NCBI RefSeq assembly: GCF_041956535.1
Contig: NW_027192201.1
Location: 610,206-674,205, forward strand
Source of the DNA: Calcarisporiella thermophila CBS 279.70
Taxonomy: Eukaryota; Calcarisporiellomycota
Direction: 5' to 3'
Length of the DNA stretch: 64,000 bases
The notes beneath the pieces are model-generated. The model saw nothing but the letters and a program-made list of their open reading frames with translations. It was not told the DNA's origin and ran no database searches. A program made the translations under genes and the position numbers. Below, in pieces: positions 11,355 through 28,546 of the stretch (positions are counted from its first letter, which is position 1; every line of letters begins with the position of its first letter).

Positions 11355-12810
11355 ATGTCGGAAGCGGGAAATTGGTGTTTGATCGAAAGCGATCCAGGTA
11401 AATTGTTCATTTGCCGAAATGATGTGAAAATAGAACTTATTATATAATATTTCGGATGTTTTTAGGCGTATTTACTCAATTAATCGGAGAATTGGGTGCA
11501 CAAGACGTGCAAGTGGAAGAAGTGTGGAGCCTCGATGATAGTACCTTAGAGAGATTAAGGTAGTGGAAGACCTATACTAGGATTAATAAATAGCTATAGA
11601 GGAAATATTCTTAAATCTATTTTATTGTTATAGACCAATATTCGGCCTTATTTTTCTATTTAAATGGCAAGGTCGCGATGCAGACTCGGATATTGAGAGC
11701 GATTATCAAGCGGAAACGGATGAACATGTATTCTTTGCAAAACAGGTAATACATTGGTATTGCTACATATTCTATAAGAACAAATTATTGACTATAAACT
11801 AATAGGTCATAACCAATGCCTGCGCAACGCAGGCAATTCTCTCAATATTACTAAACTGTGATGATCGCATCGATATTGGAGAGGAACTACGCAACTTCAA
11901 AGCTTTCACTGCAGACTTTCCTCCAGAGGTTTATATTTAGGACGAGTTTATTCAGGATTGAATGAATATATAGATTTGTTACCCTAATAATAGCTTAAAG
12001 GCCTAGCAATCTCCAATTCTGACATGGTCCGTACAGCACATAATGCATTTGCTCAACCAGATCAATTCATTACGGAAAGTGGTGGTGAATCACAAGGTTC
12101 CAAAGAGGACGTATTTCATTTTATCGCATATGTTCCAGTGCGTGGAGCCCTCTACGAGTTAGATGGATTGCGAGAAGCCCCGTTGAACCTTGGTAAACTT
12201 ACAACAATTGAAATGGTGTTGTTGAGTTAAATAACGTTTAATCATAAAATAACAGGAGCATGCACTGATGAAGATTGGTTAGAAAAAGTGCGTCCGATAA
12301 TCCAATCTCGTATAGCAAGGTGATTATGTGAAATTAGAAAATTTCATATTTCTGATGTTCTTATTTTGCCTCAGATATGCGTCTTCTGAAATTAGATTCA
12401 ATTTAATGGCTGTCATCCGAAATCGGATGAAAGAATACGAACAGCGTCATGAGGAACTGTTGGCAAGGTTGTTCTCGCTGCCATCAGAGGAATCTGAAAT
12501 GTCTCCTGAACAAACTCAGGTTCGTTTGGAGATAGATGCTGAGCTGGAACAAATAAATTCAAAAATGCTGGAGGAAAGAAATAAGTTTAAGAGATACAGC
12601 GTAAGTGCCAATTCTAGTTCAAATACTATATTTAGATTTAGTTTAATGCAATCAATATTTTAGAGAGAAAATTCCCTTAGGAAGCATAATTTTATTCCAA
12701 TGATCCTGGAGGTCCTTAAGCTTCTCGCTAAACGAGATCAACTAGCACCTCAGATTGAGCGAGCAAAGACGAAAGCCGCAGAACTCCGTGATGATATGCT
12801 CGATTATTAA
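11355..12810 (+). CDS. UCH37: Ubiquitin C-terminal hydrolase UCH37/UCHL5 (proteasome-associated)
   Basis: Eight exons (11355-11397, 11466-11559, 11634-11745, 11806-11928, 11994-12192, 12256-12319, 12375-12600, 12664-12810) give 335 aa, close to human UCHL5 (329). It is a peptidase C12 cysteine protease that trims ubiquitin chains at the 19S proteasome. Visible are the N-terminal [16 protein letters not shown], the catalytic Gln83 and Cys89 in [14 protein letters not shown], His166 in [12 protein letters not shown] and Asp181 in YELDGL. After the catalytic domain comes the Glu-rich helical region and a KEKEE-type C-terminal domain ([16 protein letters not shown]). In this family that tail binds Rpn13/Adrm1. 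S. pombe Uch2 is the fungal counterpart; budding yeast lacks it. It starts 173 bp from the divergent SCY1 start. Confidence 0.93.
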
Positions 12811-13903
12811 ATGAATAAAATCTCATTTCATTTAGGCCTTTTATATCTTCCCACTTCCTAGTCAAATTCGCCAAATATACGGAATAAAAGGAAAAGAACT
12901 ACATTGATAATATTATTCTTGGGTTTATACTTCTCATGTTTTATTTTTAAATTATAATAATAATCAATGGACAAATTTGATTGGCTTGGGAGACTTGCAT
13001 CAAGAGTTCTTTGACCCGCAGTATTGTAATAGCGATGTATTCACAGAACAACTATTGATATAGCCAGTCATATTCTAATGCATTTATTCTACGCCTTCAC
13101 ATATTCCGATCGATATCATACTAAATCGCTCTGCATATGTGCTCTGCGAGTTTATGGAAAATTAAAATATTCGCATTCAATATATATACATACATGAATT
13201 TCGAACATTGCTACATTGTTGTAGCTTTATTTCTTTTTCAATATTATTTGAATTTGGGTATATTTTTTGTATTATTCAATGTTATGATATATGAAAATTC
13301 TATAGTGCAATTAGGGGGATTAGCCAACTTGGTATTCGATTTCCTCTGAGTGCAGTATCACTAGTTATGCTCAAGTGTAGCTGAAATAGTGACGACTTTG
13401 TCTCGCTAAGACATTATAGTACAGTTGATTTCATCGCGTTATCATTGCTTTAAAGCTCTTTGAATTAAAATGATGAGCCAATTGAGTATCTGAGGAAATA
13501 TTATTTTTTTGTTATTACGCCAGTTAAATAAATTGGAGTGTTCTCTTAATTGATGACATATAATATATAAACGGTACATTGAGTTCAGAAGCTTAGAAAA
13601 AATAGAAATATGGTAATAAGCTTTGACCCAATAAACTTTTCATAATATTAATGGAAAGGCTCAAAAATATTATTTGCAAATTATATTGTGTGGGGATCGA
13701 GAAAGGGGTGGCTAAAAAAATATTCAAATAGTGAGCAAACAGATTGACTGTATTCACTCTATAGCAAGAGGTATAAAAATAGTTTTAAAATAAAATATGA
13801 ATGGTTTTATTTAATATGCACCAAATAAAACTATTATAATCTGCGGGCTCTCCTCTATTCACATAATAAGATAAAAATATGAGTGAAAATCAAAATAGGT
13901 GAT
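12811..13903. other. AT-rich convergent intergenic region
   Basis: 1.09 kb between the UCH37 stop (+) and the VAP stop (-). It is strongly AT-rich. The open frame at 13137-13349 is hydrophobic only because it is T-rich and has no motif. No RNA gene or repeat was recognised. Confidence 0.5.
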
Positions 13904-15091
13904 TTAGAAAAATAAATAAGCAAAGAGGAAGGAGAGAAAAGCAACAAGTGCAACCATAAGGGGGGGGATACCATCCATTTGTCTATTCAACTGCATTGTA
14001 GATTGTGGAGCAGTGGTGCTAGTATTCTGGCTAAGCAGCTTAATCTCATTTTCATAGCGATCTATCGTGTTTTGCATTCGTTGAATAGCATCATTTGCAC
14101 TAGTTAGCTCCTTTTGGAGTCTCTCAAATTCTTCCTTTTGCCTCTGTTGCTGTTGTTGCTGCTGCTGTTGCTGTTGTTGCAATTCTGGATGTGGATCATT
14201 ATCAGTCGATATCGGGGACTGAATCGACGCTAGGGTAGATTGAGGGGCAGAGGCAGCAGGAATGTGGTTATATTCAGCTTTGTTTGCTAGCGATGATTGC
14301 TCTTCTTCTGCGGCTGATTGATATCCGACCTCCAATTTTTTCTGTGGTTGACTATCAGGACCAGACTAAAAAACGTAAGGTGTTAATAAAGTAAAATAAT
14401 TCAAACGAAATAATGAAGAGTATAACCTCGTTGGCTGAGCTTTCTTGACCTTGTGGAGGAAGATAAACGCAACGAATTTTCTTTTCTATGATTTGACTTT
14501 TCATGGTCTTCTCCACCAGTGGCCACTATATGAAAGCATGTTTAAAATATAAAACTTGAATAGTAAATATTAATTACTTATATCGTTACCAATTCTTGCT
14601 GATTCATATTTTGGAAATCTGAAGTCAATAGAACACTTTGAACTAAAAATTTGTCTCGACACTTAAATTCAAGTGGTGGGTCTTCCTTCATAGGTTGGAG
14701 GAGAACTAACCACGCGTTACATCATAATTAAAATAAAGATTGAACAGTATATGTGAAATATTAGTATATACCTTGAACTTCCATTTCAGATTGAGCTTCA
14801 ATACGACCTGAGTTTGGCCGTACGCAGTATTGTTTAGGTGCTGTTGTTTTAACTTTAAATGCAATCGGCTGAGAATTTAGATTCTTTATCCGAAGGATCT
14901 CTTTGACCTGTGATGTAAAAGGTCCTGTAAAAAGATAGTTTGAAATATATAAAGGAAGAGTTAGATGCAGAAATTCAATATTTCATTTAATAGCCAAAAT
15001 CCTCATGATGTAGATGTATAACAATAAATGAATGAAGAATATCCTTACTCCGAAAAGAGAGCTGAGAGGATGGTTCAAGTTCGATGGACAT
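13904..15091 (-). CDS. SCS2: VAMP-associated protein (VAP/Scs2), MSP-domain ER anchor
   Basis: Five exons (15049-15091, 14772-14924, 14590-14705, 14427-14525, 13904-14365) give 290 aa. The MSP domain (about 1-115) shows KEILRIKNLNSQPIAFKVKTTAPKQYCVRPNSG and FKCRDKFLVQS, diagnostic of VAP. These residues form the surface that binds FFAT motifs of lipid-transfer proteins at ER contact sites. A linker with 12 consecutive Gln and a predicted coiled coil (EFERLQKELTSANDAIQRM) follow. The protein ends in one hydrophobic tail-anchor segment (LMVALVAFLSFLFAYLFF), as expected for insertion into the ER membrane. The poly-Gln is encoded mostly by CAG/CAA mixtures. Whether it should be called SCS2 or VAP is a matter of naming. 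Confidence 0.92.
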
Positions 15092-15381
15092 GGCTATTGA
15101 GTATTATTACACCCCTTTCTCTAATTGAAGAAAATAATCTCTTAAAGGAATAGAACTGAATCAATCTCTTTGCACTTGGAAAATCACGAACGAAATTTAA
15201 GTACGTCATGTGCTCTCGTCATTAATCAGTTGAAATCAATTGAATATCATATTTCGCTTTTGAAGATTATTACATTCCTCGACGATAAATAATATTATTT
15301 TCCCCAATTACCTACGATTGAAAGTTGCCGTAGCGCTGATATAATCTCAAAACTGAGTTCAAATTGTGTTTCTTTATAACT

Positions 15382-15630
15382 ATGTCAAAAAATAATCAAA
15401 TTGATTCTTCGATTCTCGGGAGAAATGAAGCAATGCTACAGTACCCTGAATCTCAGCGCCAGCCTCGCAATGACGCAGATTTTGAACAACAACAATTGGC
15501 ACCATTGCCAATTAATCATAGAGAGAATACTGCAGAAATGCAGCACGGTTTTTTCGAAGAAGCTGGGGAACCTGTTTGTGCCATTCCCCACTTCGATGAT
15601 CCACCCAAACTTAACTCGCGCATGTGCTAA
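15382..15630 (+). CDS. Possible small hydrophilic protein, unknown
   Basis: A single open frame of 82 aa from the ATG at 15382, Gln/Asn/Glu-rich, with a C-terminal segment EPVCAIPHFDDPPKLNSRMC that looks less random. No family recognised. It sits about 290 bp from the divergent VAP start and about 250 bp before the endosulfine gene. Short length and low complexity make it uncertain; it could be a chance frame. Confidence 0.35.
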   Translation: MSKNNQIDSSILGRNEAMLQYPESQRQPRNDADFEQQQLAPLPINHRENTAEMQHGFFEEAGEPVCAIPHFDDPPKLNSRMC

Positions 15631-15881
15631 AGATATAAGACTAATATCTGAAAATGAGCGTTATGAATTGTAAATCGTAATAGCAGTTTATTTCATATAA
15701 TTTGTGTGTATATTTTCATTGTTTTCCAAGTCTTGTAATATTATTTCTGAACTTTGAACATTGTAATCTGAATAAATCTATTTCAGAATGTTCTGAAGTT
15801 TTAGCTATATTTTACCGATTTTGAAAAGCCATTTTCTCTCCTAAACCAGTTCAGCATAGGAGACATCTATTATTTTTCAAA

Positions 15882-16418
15882 ATGCACCCGGCAAGGAAGA
15901 ATAAAATCGATATTAGTGTAAGTAATGAAGATTTATAAGTACCAAATTACTCGATGCTTTCATTTTTGTAGCAATAAATCCTGATCTAAAATGTATATTC
16001 GCTTGATCTGCCTAATTTACTTTTTGTGCTATACTTCTTAGCAATTAACCGATGAGGAACAGAAGATGTTCCGGATGTACGGGAAACTCCCTGATAGGAA
16101 GGATGTCGTAGGTCATCGTCTTAAGGAGGTAGGCTTCTGTTGTTTGTGTGTGTTCATGAATTAGTTTCTAACGCCGTTCAACTATAGCGTAAGTATTTCG
16201 ATAGTGGAGATTACGCCCTCAGCAAAGCTGGTAAAGCTACCCTCCCAGTCGGCTCAGCGCATCCACGTCCAGAAACGATCCCACATTCTAATCCTAATCT
16301 TGCTCAACATGGCTCATCTCCAGTGAAGGAGAGTTCTCTTGTGCGTGAGGCCCCACTTGAGGCGGATATCTCCAAAGCTGATGACCCCATGGATACGATA
16401 GAGTCCGAAAAGGCTTAA
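15882..16418 (+). CDS. IGO1: Endosulfine (ENSA/ARPP19/Igo1 family), PP2A inhibitor
   Basis: Three exons (15882-15917, 16042-16128, 16188-16418) give 117 aa. The core is QKMFRMYGKLPDRKDV, then RKYFDSGDYALSKAG. FDSGDY is the invariant endosulfine motif; its Ser, residue 47 here, is the site phosphorylated by Greatwall/Rim15 kinases. When phosphorylated the protein inhibits PP2A-B55, controlling mitotic entry in animals and quiescence in yeast. The C-terminal half is Pro/Ser/Glu-rich and disordered, as usual, and ends with acidic residues. Splice phases are all zero. The ATG at 15882 is the first in frame and yields an N-terminus of family length. Confidence 0.93.
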
Positions 16419-17003
16419 TGATTGTTGGAAATTTATTTTTATAATATTCGGATCCAACGAGTCAAGTGTTTTATATAGCTACTTTTTCTTTTATTTTACT
16501 ATTTTTTGAAACTTTTTTAACTGGGCTCTCTCCTATTTTACTCTTTCCCATTCCTTCTCTCATTTCTTTCTCTATCTCTGCTTTGCACATTTAATTGGCC
16601 ATATTTTTTATTCTCTGTGAAAATAGTCCTACTATTATGGCTCATCGTTTTTTCTCCTTTTCCTTTTGTCTTTTTTTTTCTTGACACAAATAAGCTCTGC
16701 CTATTTTTTTCTCAATAGCGTATAGATGAATCTGATGTCCGGATTATCGAGACCATCTCTAAAATTTATATCTTGCTAGTAAACACTCTTCTCTGAATCA
16801 ACAATATTGATTATGAAATACATAAAATATAGTAATATTGTATGTGTGAATAATATTTTATTCATTCTCTCCACGAGATGTGTGGCTGATAATAAGTTGC
16901 GGGCAGGTTTATGAAATTGGATGTTAATGTAGTTCCTATAGCATTAGTTTATTCCCTCCTCTTTCGATTGGCATCCCATCTAGGATATTAAATAGAATCA
17001 AGA
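16419..17003. other. T-rich intergenic region before eS8
   Basis: 585 bp. The first 270 bp are strikingly T/C-rich on the + strand (for example 16470-16690), fitting a 3' UTR or 3'-end region of the endosulfine gene. The rest should contain the promoter of the ribosomal protein gene. No coding frame or RNA gene recognised. Confidence 0.5.
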
Positions 17004-17967
17004 ATGGGTAAGTTATCATATCAGTTGATCGATGGCGGTGAGATGAAGCATAGGAGTAGAGAAATGGATGGATGAATAGTTGATATATAGTGAAGGATGA
17101 AAGAGACTATTATGGATATAGATGAGATTATTTTTCTCATTCGCTAATGAATGAATAAGCTTGCTATGTGTGTGGCGATCGAGAAGCGATGCCGAGATTT
17201 CATCATAGATTACTTATCATTTATTAAAATTCTAGGTATCAGCCGAGACTCCCTTCACAAGCGCTCGCATACCGGAGCCAAACGCGCTCAATTCCGCAAA
17301 AAGCGCAAGTACGAACTTGGACGTCAGGCTGCCAACACAAAACTGGGCCCAAAGCGCATCCACGAGATCCGTGTTCGTGGTGGTAATCATAAATTCCGCG
17401 CATTACGTCTAGATTCTGGAAACTTTTCGTGGGGTTCCGAAACTGTTACACGCAAAGCCCGTATTATTGCTGTGGTTTACAACGCATCAAATAACGAGTT
17501 GGTCCGCACTAATACACTTGTAAAGAGTGCAGTCATTCAAATTGATGCCACACCATTCCGCCAATGGTATGAGGCTCACTACGGTGTACCGGTTGGCAAA
17601 AAGAAATCTAAGGCTGCTGTACGTATTTCTTTTGCATAATGCTTGAAGAAATGGACTCTAATATCCTTCAACATTTTTAGTCTGAAACTAAGGAGGAAGA
17701 GCAAAAGCGTTCCAACCATGTCCAGCGTAAATTAGAGGCACGCAAACCCAATGCCAAGGTTGACCCTCTCCTCGATGACCAATTCGCTACTGGACGTCTT
17801 TACGGTATAACGGATTACCTTCTTTTTTTGTGGAAAATAGCTGGTATTAATCTCTTCCTATAGCTATTATCTCGTCTCGTCCTGGGCAATCTGGCCGTGC
17901 TGACGGTTACATTCTTGAGGGCAAGGAGCTCGAATTCTATATCCGTAAGATCAAGCAAAGAAAGTAG
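17004..17967 (+). CDS. RPS8: 40S ribosomal protein eS8
   Basis: Exons 17004-17007 (only ATGG), 17236-17618, 17681-17804 and 17864-17967 give 204 aa, the usual eS8 length. The sequence begins [20 protein letters not shown] and includes [57 protein letters not shown] and [20 protein letters not shown]. All are near-identical to yeast Rps8. The 4-nt first exon holding the start codon plus one base is common in ribosomal protein genes and was fixed by the MGISRDS start. Intron 1 is 228 nt, far longer than the other introns nearby, and purine-rich on the + strand; I looked for a box C/D snoRNA in it and did not find one. Confidence 0.97.
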
Positions 17968-18068
17968 ATATAAATGGATAATAAATTCTATTTTGATCTT
18001 TGATCATGTATATGAAAATTTTCTATGGCGGAAAAAAAAAGAAATTGAACACATTGAAATTTATTGAT

Positions 18069-19641
18069 TTATTGGACTTGTTCGTAATGTTGAACCTCCA
18101 CGTTCATTAGTCGAAACATATTGCGAAGTTGGTCCGCTTTTCTTCCTTGATCACGGATAAATGTGAACACACTGCCTGGTTTGCCCATGCGCCCTGTACG
18201 GCCTGCAACGTGAAGGTAGGCAGCGGGAGAGCTTGGTGCTCCAAGTATGAACACATGTGAAAGTAGAGGCAAATCGATACCGCGCGTGGTTACTTCGGTA
18301 CCAATAAGTAGATTGGGCTGTTGGTTTTCAATTTTGTTTGCACTTTTAGTTCGGAGGGTGGGTAGAACCTCGGATGCCTTCAAACCATGGCTACTTAATC
18401 GATCAATAACTCTAGACACGCTAGAAGTTGCAGGAACAATGACCAAACCGCGATTTACGTCCTCCATCTCAACTACAGTTGTTACTCCTTCGAGCATTCG
18501 GTCCATGTACGCATCATCCGCCTCAGGGCCGTTTGCCTCTTCATCAACCGAGTCTTTCTCTATTTCAATGCTTTCCATCTCTTCATCTTTACTATGGTTA
18601 TCTAACTCAATAGGTGAACGGAGATTTCGAATTGTGTCACCAGAAATAACAAGGCAATGATGCTTGATAGTAGCCGGCGGTAATGAGGTTTTGGCTATGT
18701 CAATGAAAAGTGCCCTGTATATCCATCCCTTTTTGAACATAAAATAACGCAATTGCCTATTTAGTGTAGCAGAAAGTGCTATTAATTGCGGCTTCTGCTT
18801 AGGTTTATTTCCAAGCAACATATCCAGCACCGTCTCACAGGGTTTAGGGTTCTTTCTCCTTAGCTGCACTTCTTTTTCTCTGGCAAATCTTCGTGGTAGA
18901 CGGAGAGCCTGATCCACTTCATCGACAACAATTGTACGCAAATATTGCAGATCAAGAGCATCTTTCAAGAGCAACTCATGTACACGCTTCGGTGTTCCAA
19001 CAAGAATATGCGGTGATTCTCGAATAAGCGCTGCAGTTTGTTCCTTAATTTCTAGGTCTCGATTTTCGTGCAGCTCACTTGTAACAATTTGGAGGATTGG
19101 CGCTATTGATGGATATGTATCCTTTGGTAGAATCTCACGGGCCCAGATTCCGATTTGTTCTGCGAGCTCACGGTTGGGCACCAGTACCAAATATGAAATA
19201 TATGCTCTTGGGGAGTTTTTACGTGCCGAGAAATTCAAAGGATATCTGGACGGATGTGAGCGTTGTTTACTTAAAAGGGCGAGAAGAATACTGAAGGATT
19301 TTCCAGTACCGGTTTGATCTCGAATGAGTACGTCGCGATTTGCTAGAATAGAGGGGATAATCGAGCGCTGTGCTGTTGTTGGTTTGATTATTCCGAAATT
19401 TTCACGTATAGAATTACATAGCTCATTAGGGATTCCGAGAGCCTAAAAGTTTAATAATTAATTTTACTTATTATTTAATAATTCCAAACAAACTCACTTC
19501 AAAAGAATCAACGGGGCATTTTCGATCCGAAGTATATGCGTTACGCTGAGAGAAATGGATCAAGCTTCTGTAGAAAGGCGATATACCACTCGAATGTAGG
19601 CGTGATTCGCAGCAAGGTATATACTGTACTATTCTTAACAT
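18069..19641 (-). CDS. MRH4: Mitochondrial DEAD-box RNA helicase, Mrh4/DDX28-like
   Basis: Two exons (19498-19641 and 18069-19442) give 505 aa. Exon 1 encodes a basic, Ser-rich N-terminus (MLRIVQYIPCCESRLHSSG) without acidic residues for most of its length, reading as a mitochondrial presequence. Helicase motifs run in order: Q motif KPTTAQRSIIP, Walker A QTGTGKS (near residue 93-97), PNRELAEQ, GTPKRV, DEVD (222-225) in place of DEAD, SAT (ALSATLNRQ), TEVTTRGIDLP and HVAGRTGRMGK. About 60 acidic residues are inserted between the two RecA domains. Mrh4 and DDX28 act in mitochondrial large-subunit ribosome assembly. The subfamily call rests on the presequence, the DEVD box and the short length, and is less sure than the helicase call. 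Confidence 0.8.
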
Positions 19642-19988
19642 TTACTTACGATTAGATTAGATTTAAGAAGAACTTCTTTGCATATAAATTTTCAAAGCCA
19701 CTATTTAATAACTGCGCCTCGATATCCCGGATATCCCCGACCAAAAGTACGCAACATCAATCCGACTTATTTTTTTTTTCTTGCTTCTTTATTATTAGGT
19801 GTAGAAACTTTTTATTCCTCCTAAAGTGCTGGTTTCGCGTTTTCGAGACTGCGAAAAATAATCGCGTTTCTGCCAGTTATATAATTTTAAATTTAAATAA
19901 GAATTAAATCCAATTTTACTCTGTAGTTATTATATCATCATTTTTTTTCTTATGTCTTGATCATCGCTGATCGACACATAAGCGAATA
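19642..19988. promoter_or_regulatory. Divergent intergenic region, helicase/STH1
   Basis: 347 bp between the starts of the mitochondrial helicase (-) and the Sth1/Snf2 gene (+), so it must carry both promoters. It is AT-rich with poly-T tracts. No specific factor site is identified. Confidence 0.5.
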
Positions 19989-24941
<4,953 letters not shown>

Positions 24942-25627
24942 AAAAGAGAGACTTGAATCCTCTTTGCGTATACTTTTTTTTTCCCTTTTTTATCAGCTTA
25001 GCAACTACTTGGAATTTTTGCTTTACAAATCCCTCTCTTCTCTTTGTCTTTTTATTATAAATATTTACGTTGCACTTTTTCTTTCTCTCTCTCTTTGTAT
25101 CTTAACAGTTTTTATAAAGGATTTACAAAAGTTTACCTCATGATGTCTCTGTGTTATTTATTTTCATAAAATTTTTCAGACTAGTTTTCGTCATATTCCA
25201 TATATAATCCTGAACACTGGATGCATGAGGCGGCTCCTGCATTTTGAAAACTCTGGTTAATTGAATATAGTGCACGGTTTCCAAAGCGCATCAGTCGCCA
25301 AGAAATAGGATGGTATTGAGAGGATTATGAATTGTCAGCAAGTCATCCTGGGGCATATTACTACGAAGCGTTTGGCTTCCAATAAATTACATAGTTTCAT
25401 ATACTCTTCGCTCGATCCATTCTACTGTCTTTTATGGAGAATCTGCTCTTCGAATTCCAGTACTTATTGTTTGCCTTGGCATTATTAGGTTTTTTTTAGC
25501 TTGCCGATATATTGGGAGCATGAAATATTTTTATTATGGAAAAATAAAAAAAAAGACTTAATAAAAAAAAATGAAAAATGAATATCTTTACTTCCAATAA
25601 GCTTATTGAAACCTTTTACTTATCTAT
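24942..25627. other. T-rich convergent intergenic region
   Basis: 686 bp between the STH1 stop (+) and the TCP1 stop (-). T/C-rich just after the stop, then AT-rich. An open frame at 24907-25143 overlaps the STH1 end and is low-complexity. Nothing else recognised. Confidence 0.5.
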
Positions 25628-27570
25628 TCAGTCCATATCCTCGCCTTCCCGTTCTTCCTTCTGCATCACCATCAAGTCATCAATTCTCAAAATTGCAATG
25701 GCAGCCTCCGTCGCGGCCTTCAGACTCTTGATTTTGCTCATGGCTGGCTCTAAGACTCCCGCCCGCAAATTATCACGCACCTCACCGCGGATCAGATCCA
25801 ATCCGTACCATTTGAGGGCCTTCTTAGCCTCATTGACTCCGGCGTTCTGGGCAGCATTGTGATATGCGCGCAGCTTGGCAACCAGATCAGTCGAGTCCTT
25901 GGCGGCATTGACGGCCAATGTCTTGGGAATGACTAAGAGGGCATTGGCAAATTCAGCAATGGCCAGTTGTTCGCGAGAGCCGAGGGTTGTCGCAAAGTTC
26001 TCTAAATAGATGCTGAGGGCAGTCTCAACTGCACCGCCACCAGGAACCACACTTCCGCTCTCCAGGGTGCGCTTCACCACACATAGCGCATCATGTAGAG
26101 AGCGTTCCATCTCATCGAGCATATAATCATTTGCACCGCGTAAAATAATGGATGCAGAGCTCTGCTGCTTTGTTCCTTTGACAAGGATGCACTCGTCATC
26201 GGAAATACGCTCTTGTACCACTTCTTCTGCTTGGCCAAGGTAGGAAGCCTCGAACGTCTCTTCACCCTCAAGATTGGCAAGTGTGGAAAGCAAGGTTGCT
26301 CCAGTTGCTTTGGCAATACGGCGGAGATCATCTTTTTTGCAGCGGCGCACTGCCATCGCACCCGCTTCAACAAACAGCTTGAGACAGAGGTCATCAATGC
26401 CCTTAGTTGTAAAAATTACGTTGGCACCGGTGGCCAAGATTTTCTTGATGCGCTCCGTCGTGATCTCGATTTCTCTGTTAAAAAAATAAGGAAAATGAGT
26501 GAATAAAGAAGATAACGTAGAAGTACAAGAGGGTCAGCTCCCACTTACCGCTTTCGGATATCCTCAAGTTTGTCCGGATCATCGATGACCACGTTGACAC
26601 CTAGGTGCATTCTGGTGCGTTGCAAGTTGATATCTAAGCAAGCGATTTTTGCGCCAGCGATTCTCTTCTTCATGGCCTGGCTTGCAACTGTACAGTTAAG
26701 AGCATAGCCACGAACGAACATGGATTCACGAGCACCCTTTCCGTGTGCCTTGAGCACATTCACGGCCTTGACAGGGTACTTGGTTTCGCCGCGTGCGTTT
26801 GTCACCTTAACCGCAAGCATCGCATCAACGCAGAGATTGGCGAAAAATTCATCATCACTATTGGGTTAAAGGATGAAAATCAGCCTTTGTAGGATACCGT
26901 TAGGGACGGCATTACTCACGATCCAATAATCTTGCTTGCCATACTGGTTCTAGCAGCGTTCACAAGACATTCTCTTCCTAGAGCATCAACCTTCACAGTC
27001 ATCTGATCGGCAATAAATTTGCAGGCCTCTCTACTCGCCAAACGATAGCCCGAGATAATCGTTGTTGGGTGAATACGGTTTTTCACGAGTTCATTGGCAC
27101 GGCGGAGGAGCTCAGCAGCGATGATAACTACTGAAGTGGTTCCATCTCCAACTTCCTTATCCTGCTGTTGAGCAAGTTCAACAAGGACGCGACCGGCGGG
27201 ATGTTCAACTTCAAGGAGGTTAAGAATAGTGGCACCATCGTTAGAGATTGTCACATCCTGGTATTTAAGATTATTATATGCTCAGTAAGTTGGGGCGATC
27301 AAACCAAATTCGATGTGAACAGAGTACTTACACCAATATCATCCACCAACATCTTGTCCAAACCAACCGGACCTAATGAGCTCTTGACGATGTTGGCAAT
27401 GGAGAGTGCAGCAGTAACTGTGCAGAAATAATATAATCCATTAAAATGAAGTCGAGCATTCACATAGCACCCAATCTGCCAGTATTACCATTTTGCGTCC
27501 GCACCTCCTGTCCCGAGATTCTTTCGCCTCCGAGAAACAGTGATGCATTCCGCTCCCTTTGAAGATTCAT
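25628..27570 (-). CDS. TCP1: Chaperonin CCT/TRiC subunit alpha
   Basis: Five exons (27489-27570, 27332-27417, 26920-27257, 26549-26857, 25628-26474) give 553 aa, normal for a CCT subunit. The cytosolic TRiC ring folds actin, tubulin and many WD40 proteins with ATP. Group II chaperonin signatures are visible: [41 protein letters not shown] and VVPGGGAVE. Subunit alpha is indicated by [67 protein letters not shown] and [12 protein letters not shown], all close to yeast Tcp1. The start at 27570 gives [20 protein letters not shown], matching the family N-terminus. The remaining 355 bp to the next gene (27571-27925) hold only A/T-rich sequence. Confidence 0.96.
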
Positions 27571-27925
27571 TTTTTTCTTTAGCTAATATTTCCTGATGCT
27601 CTCGATAAGTGCAAACACCAAAGAAAATAAAATATGGTAAACGCGCGTTCAATTTTTTCGAGAACCCAAACAACATCGTGGCTTAGATTTCAAGTCTTCT
27701 CTGCCTTTCTTTTAACTTGATGAAATGGGGATAATTTTAGCCAAGTTATGTTTTTTTTTTTGGTTAAAAGGAACAAAAAAAAAAAAAGAATTACACACAG
27801 AGAATGAAGAGAAGAATAGAAAAGAAAAAAAGAGAAGGAAATATTTGCAAAAAAATGTGTAGAGAAGGAGGGCGGACTTCTATGCTTCCATGTTGAAAAA
27901 TTCCAATTTCCTTGGGTTGGAGCAC

Positions 27926-28546
27926 TTAGAACTTCAAGTTTTCATCCTATTCATTGCATAGGAATCAGATTAGGCATTCAGCATGATGATACCTAAGTCT
28001 ATGCATGATGTCGAATGCTTACCAGTTCCTTCACCTTCCCGAAGCATTCATCGTACGTCTCACGATATTCCTCGGCAGCTTTCATGTCCTTCTTTTTACC
28101 TCCAGGCACAATCATCACCACGCTCGTAGGCCGCTTTGTGGCACCAGCAGTACCGAGGGCCTCCTTCGAAGGAACATAGCAGTAGGGCACGGAAGCATCT
28201 TCGCATAGTACGGGAACATGTGTAATCACATCAATGGGAGAGATGTCTCCGGCGATGATAACAAGGCTATCGATGCAATCATTACAAATTAACACCAGAA
28301 ATTATGCGAAGGATGGGATGAGATTTACCCTTTTTCTCCTTTTCGGACAGCCTTGACCACCTCCTTAACACCTCTTCGAACGTGGCGTTGCTTCGCGGCC
28401 TTCTTTACCGTCTTCAAGAGCTTTTTGCAAAGCTTGTCAGTGGCAAGAGGATGAGCAATCGGGGACACAGCATCTAGGCTGACTTCCTCTTCGTTATCAG
28501 AATCGGCGGCCTGTTTAACCTTTTTTTCTTTCTTTTCTTTACCCAT
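27926..28546 (-). CDS. NHP2: H/ACA ribonucleoprotein subunit Nhp2
   Basis: Exons 28329-28546 and 28023-28266 are clear; a third, 27926-27946, is likely. Spliced, the protein is 160 aa (human 153, yeast 156). If the last donor (GTAAGC) is not used, translation ends at 27999 with about seven extra codons (VSIRHHA). It belongs to the L7Ae family and binds H/ACA guide RNAs with Cbf5, Gar1 and Nop10 for rRNA pseudouridylation. Visible are a lysine-rich acidic N-terminus, the basic stretch RHVRRGVKEVVKAVRKGEKG, LVIIAGDISPIDVITHVPVLCED, PYCYVPSKEALG and RPTSVVMIVP, all typical of Nhp2. The upstream start is 146 bp from the divergent SET gene. Confidence 0.92.

Noticed and set aside
13137-13349. A 70-aa membrane protein between UCH37 and VAP
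   Set aside because: Hydrophobicity follows from T-rich DNA; there is no start context or motif, and it lies in a convergent spacer.
17008-17235. Box C/D snoRNA hosted in the RPS8 first intron
   Set aside because: No convincing RTGATGA box paired with a CTGA box and no terminal stem were found by eye.
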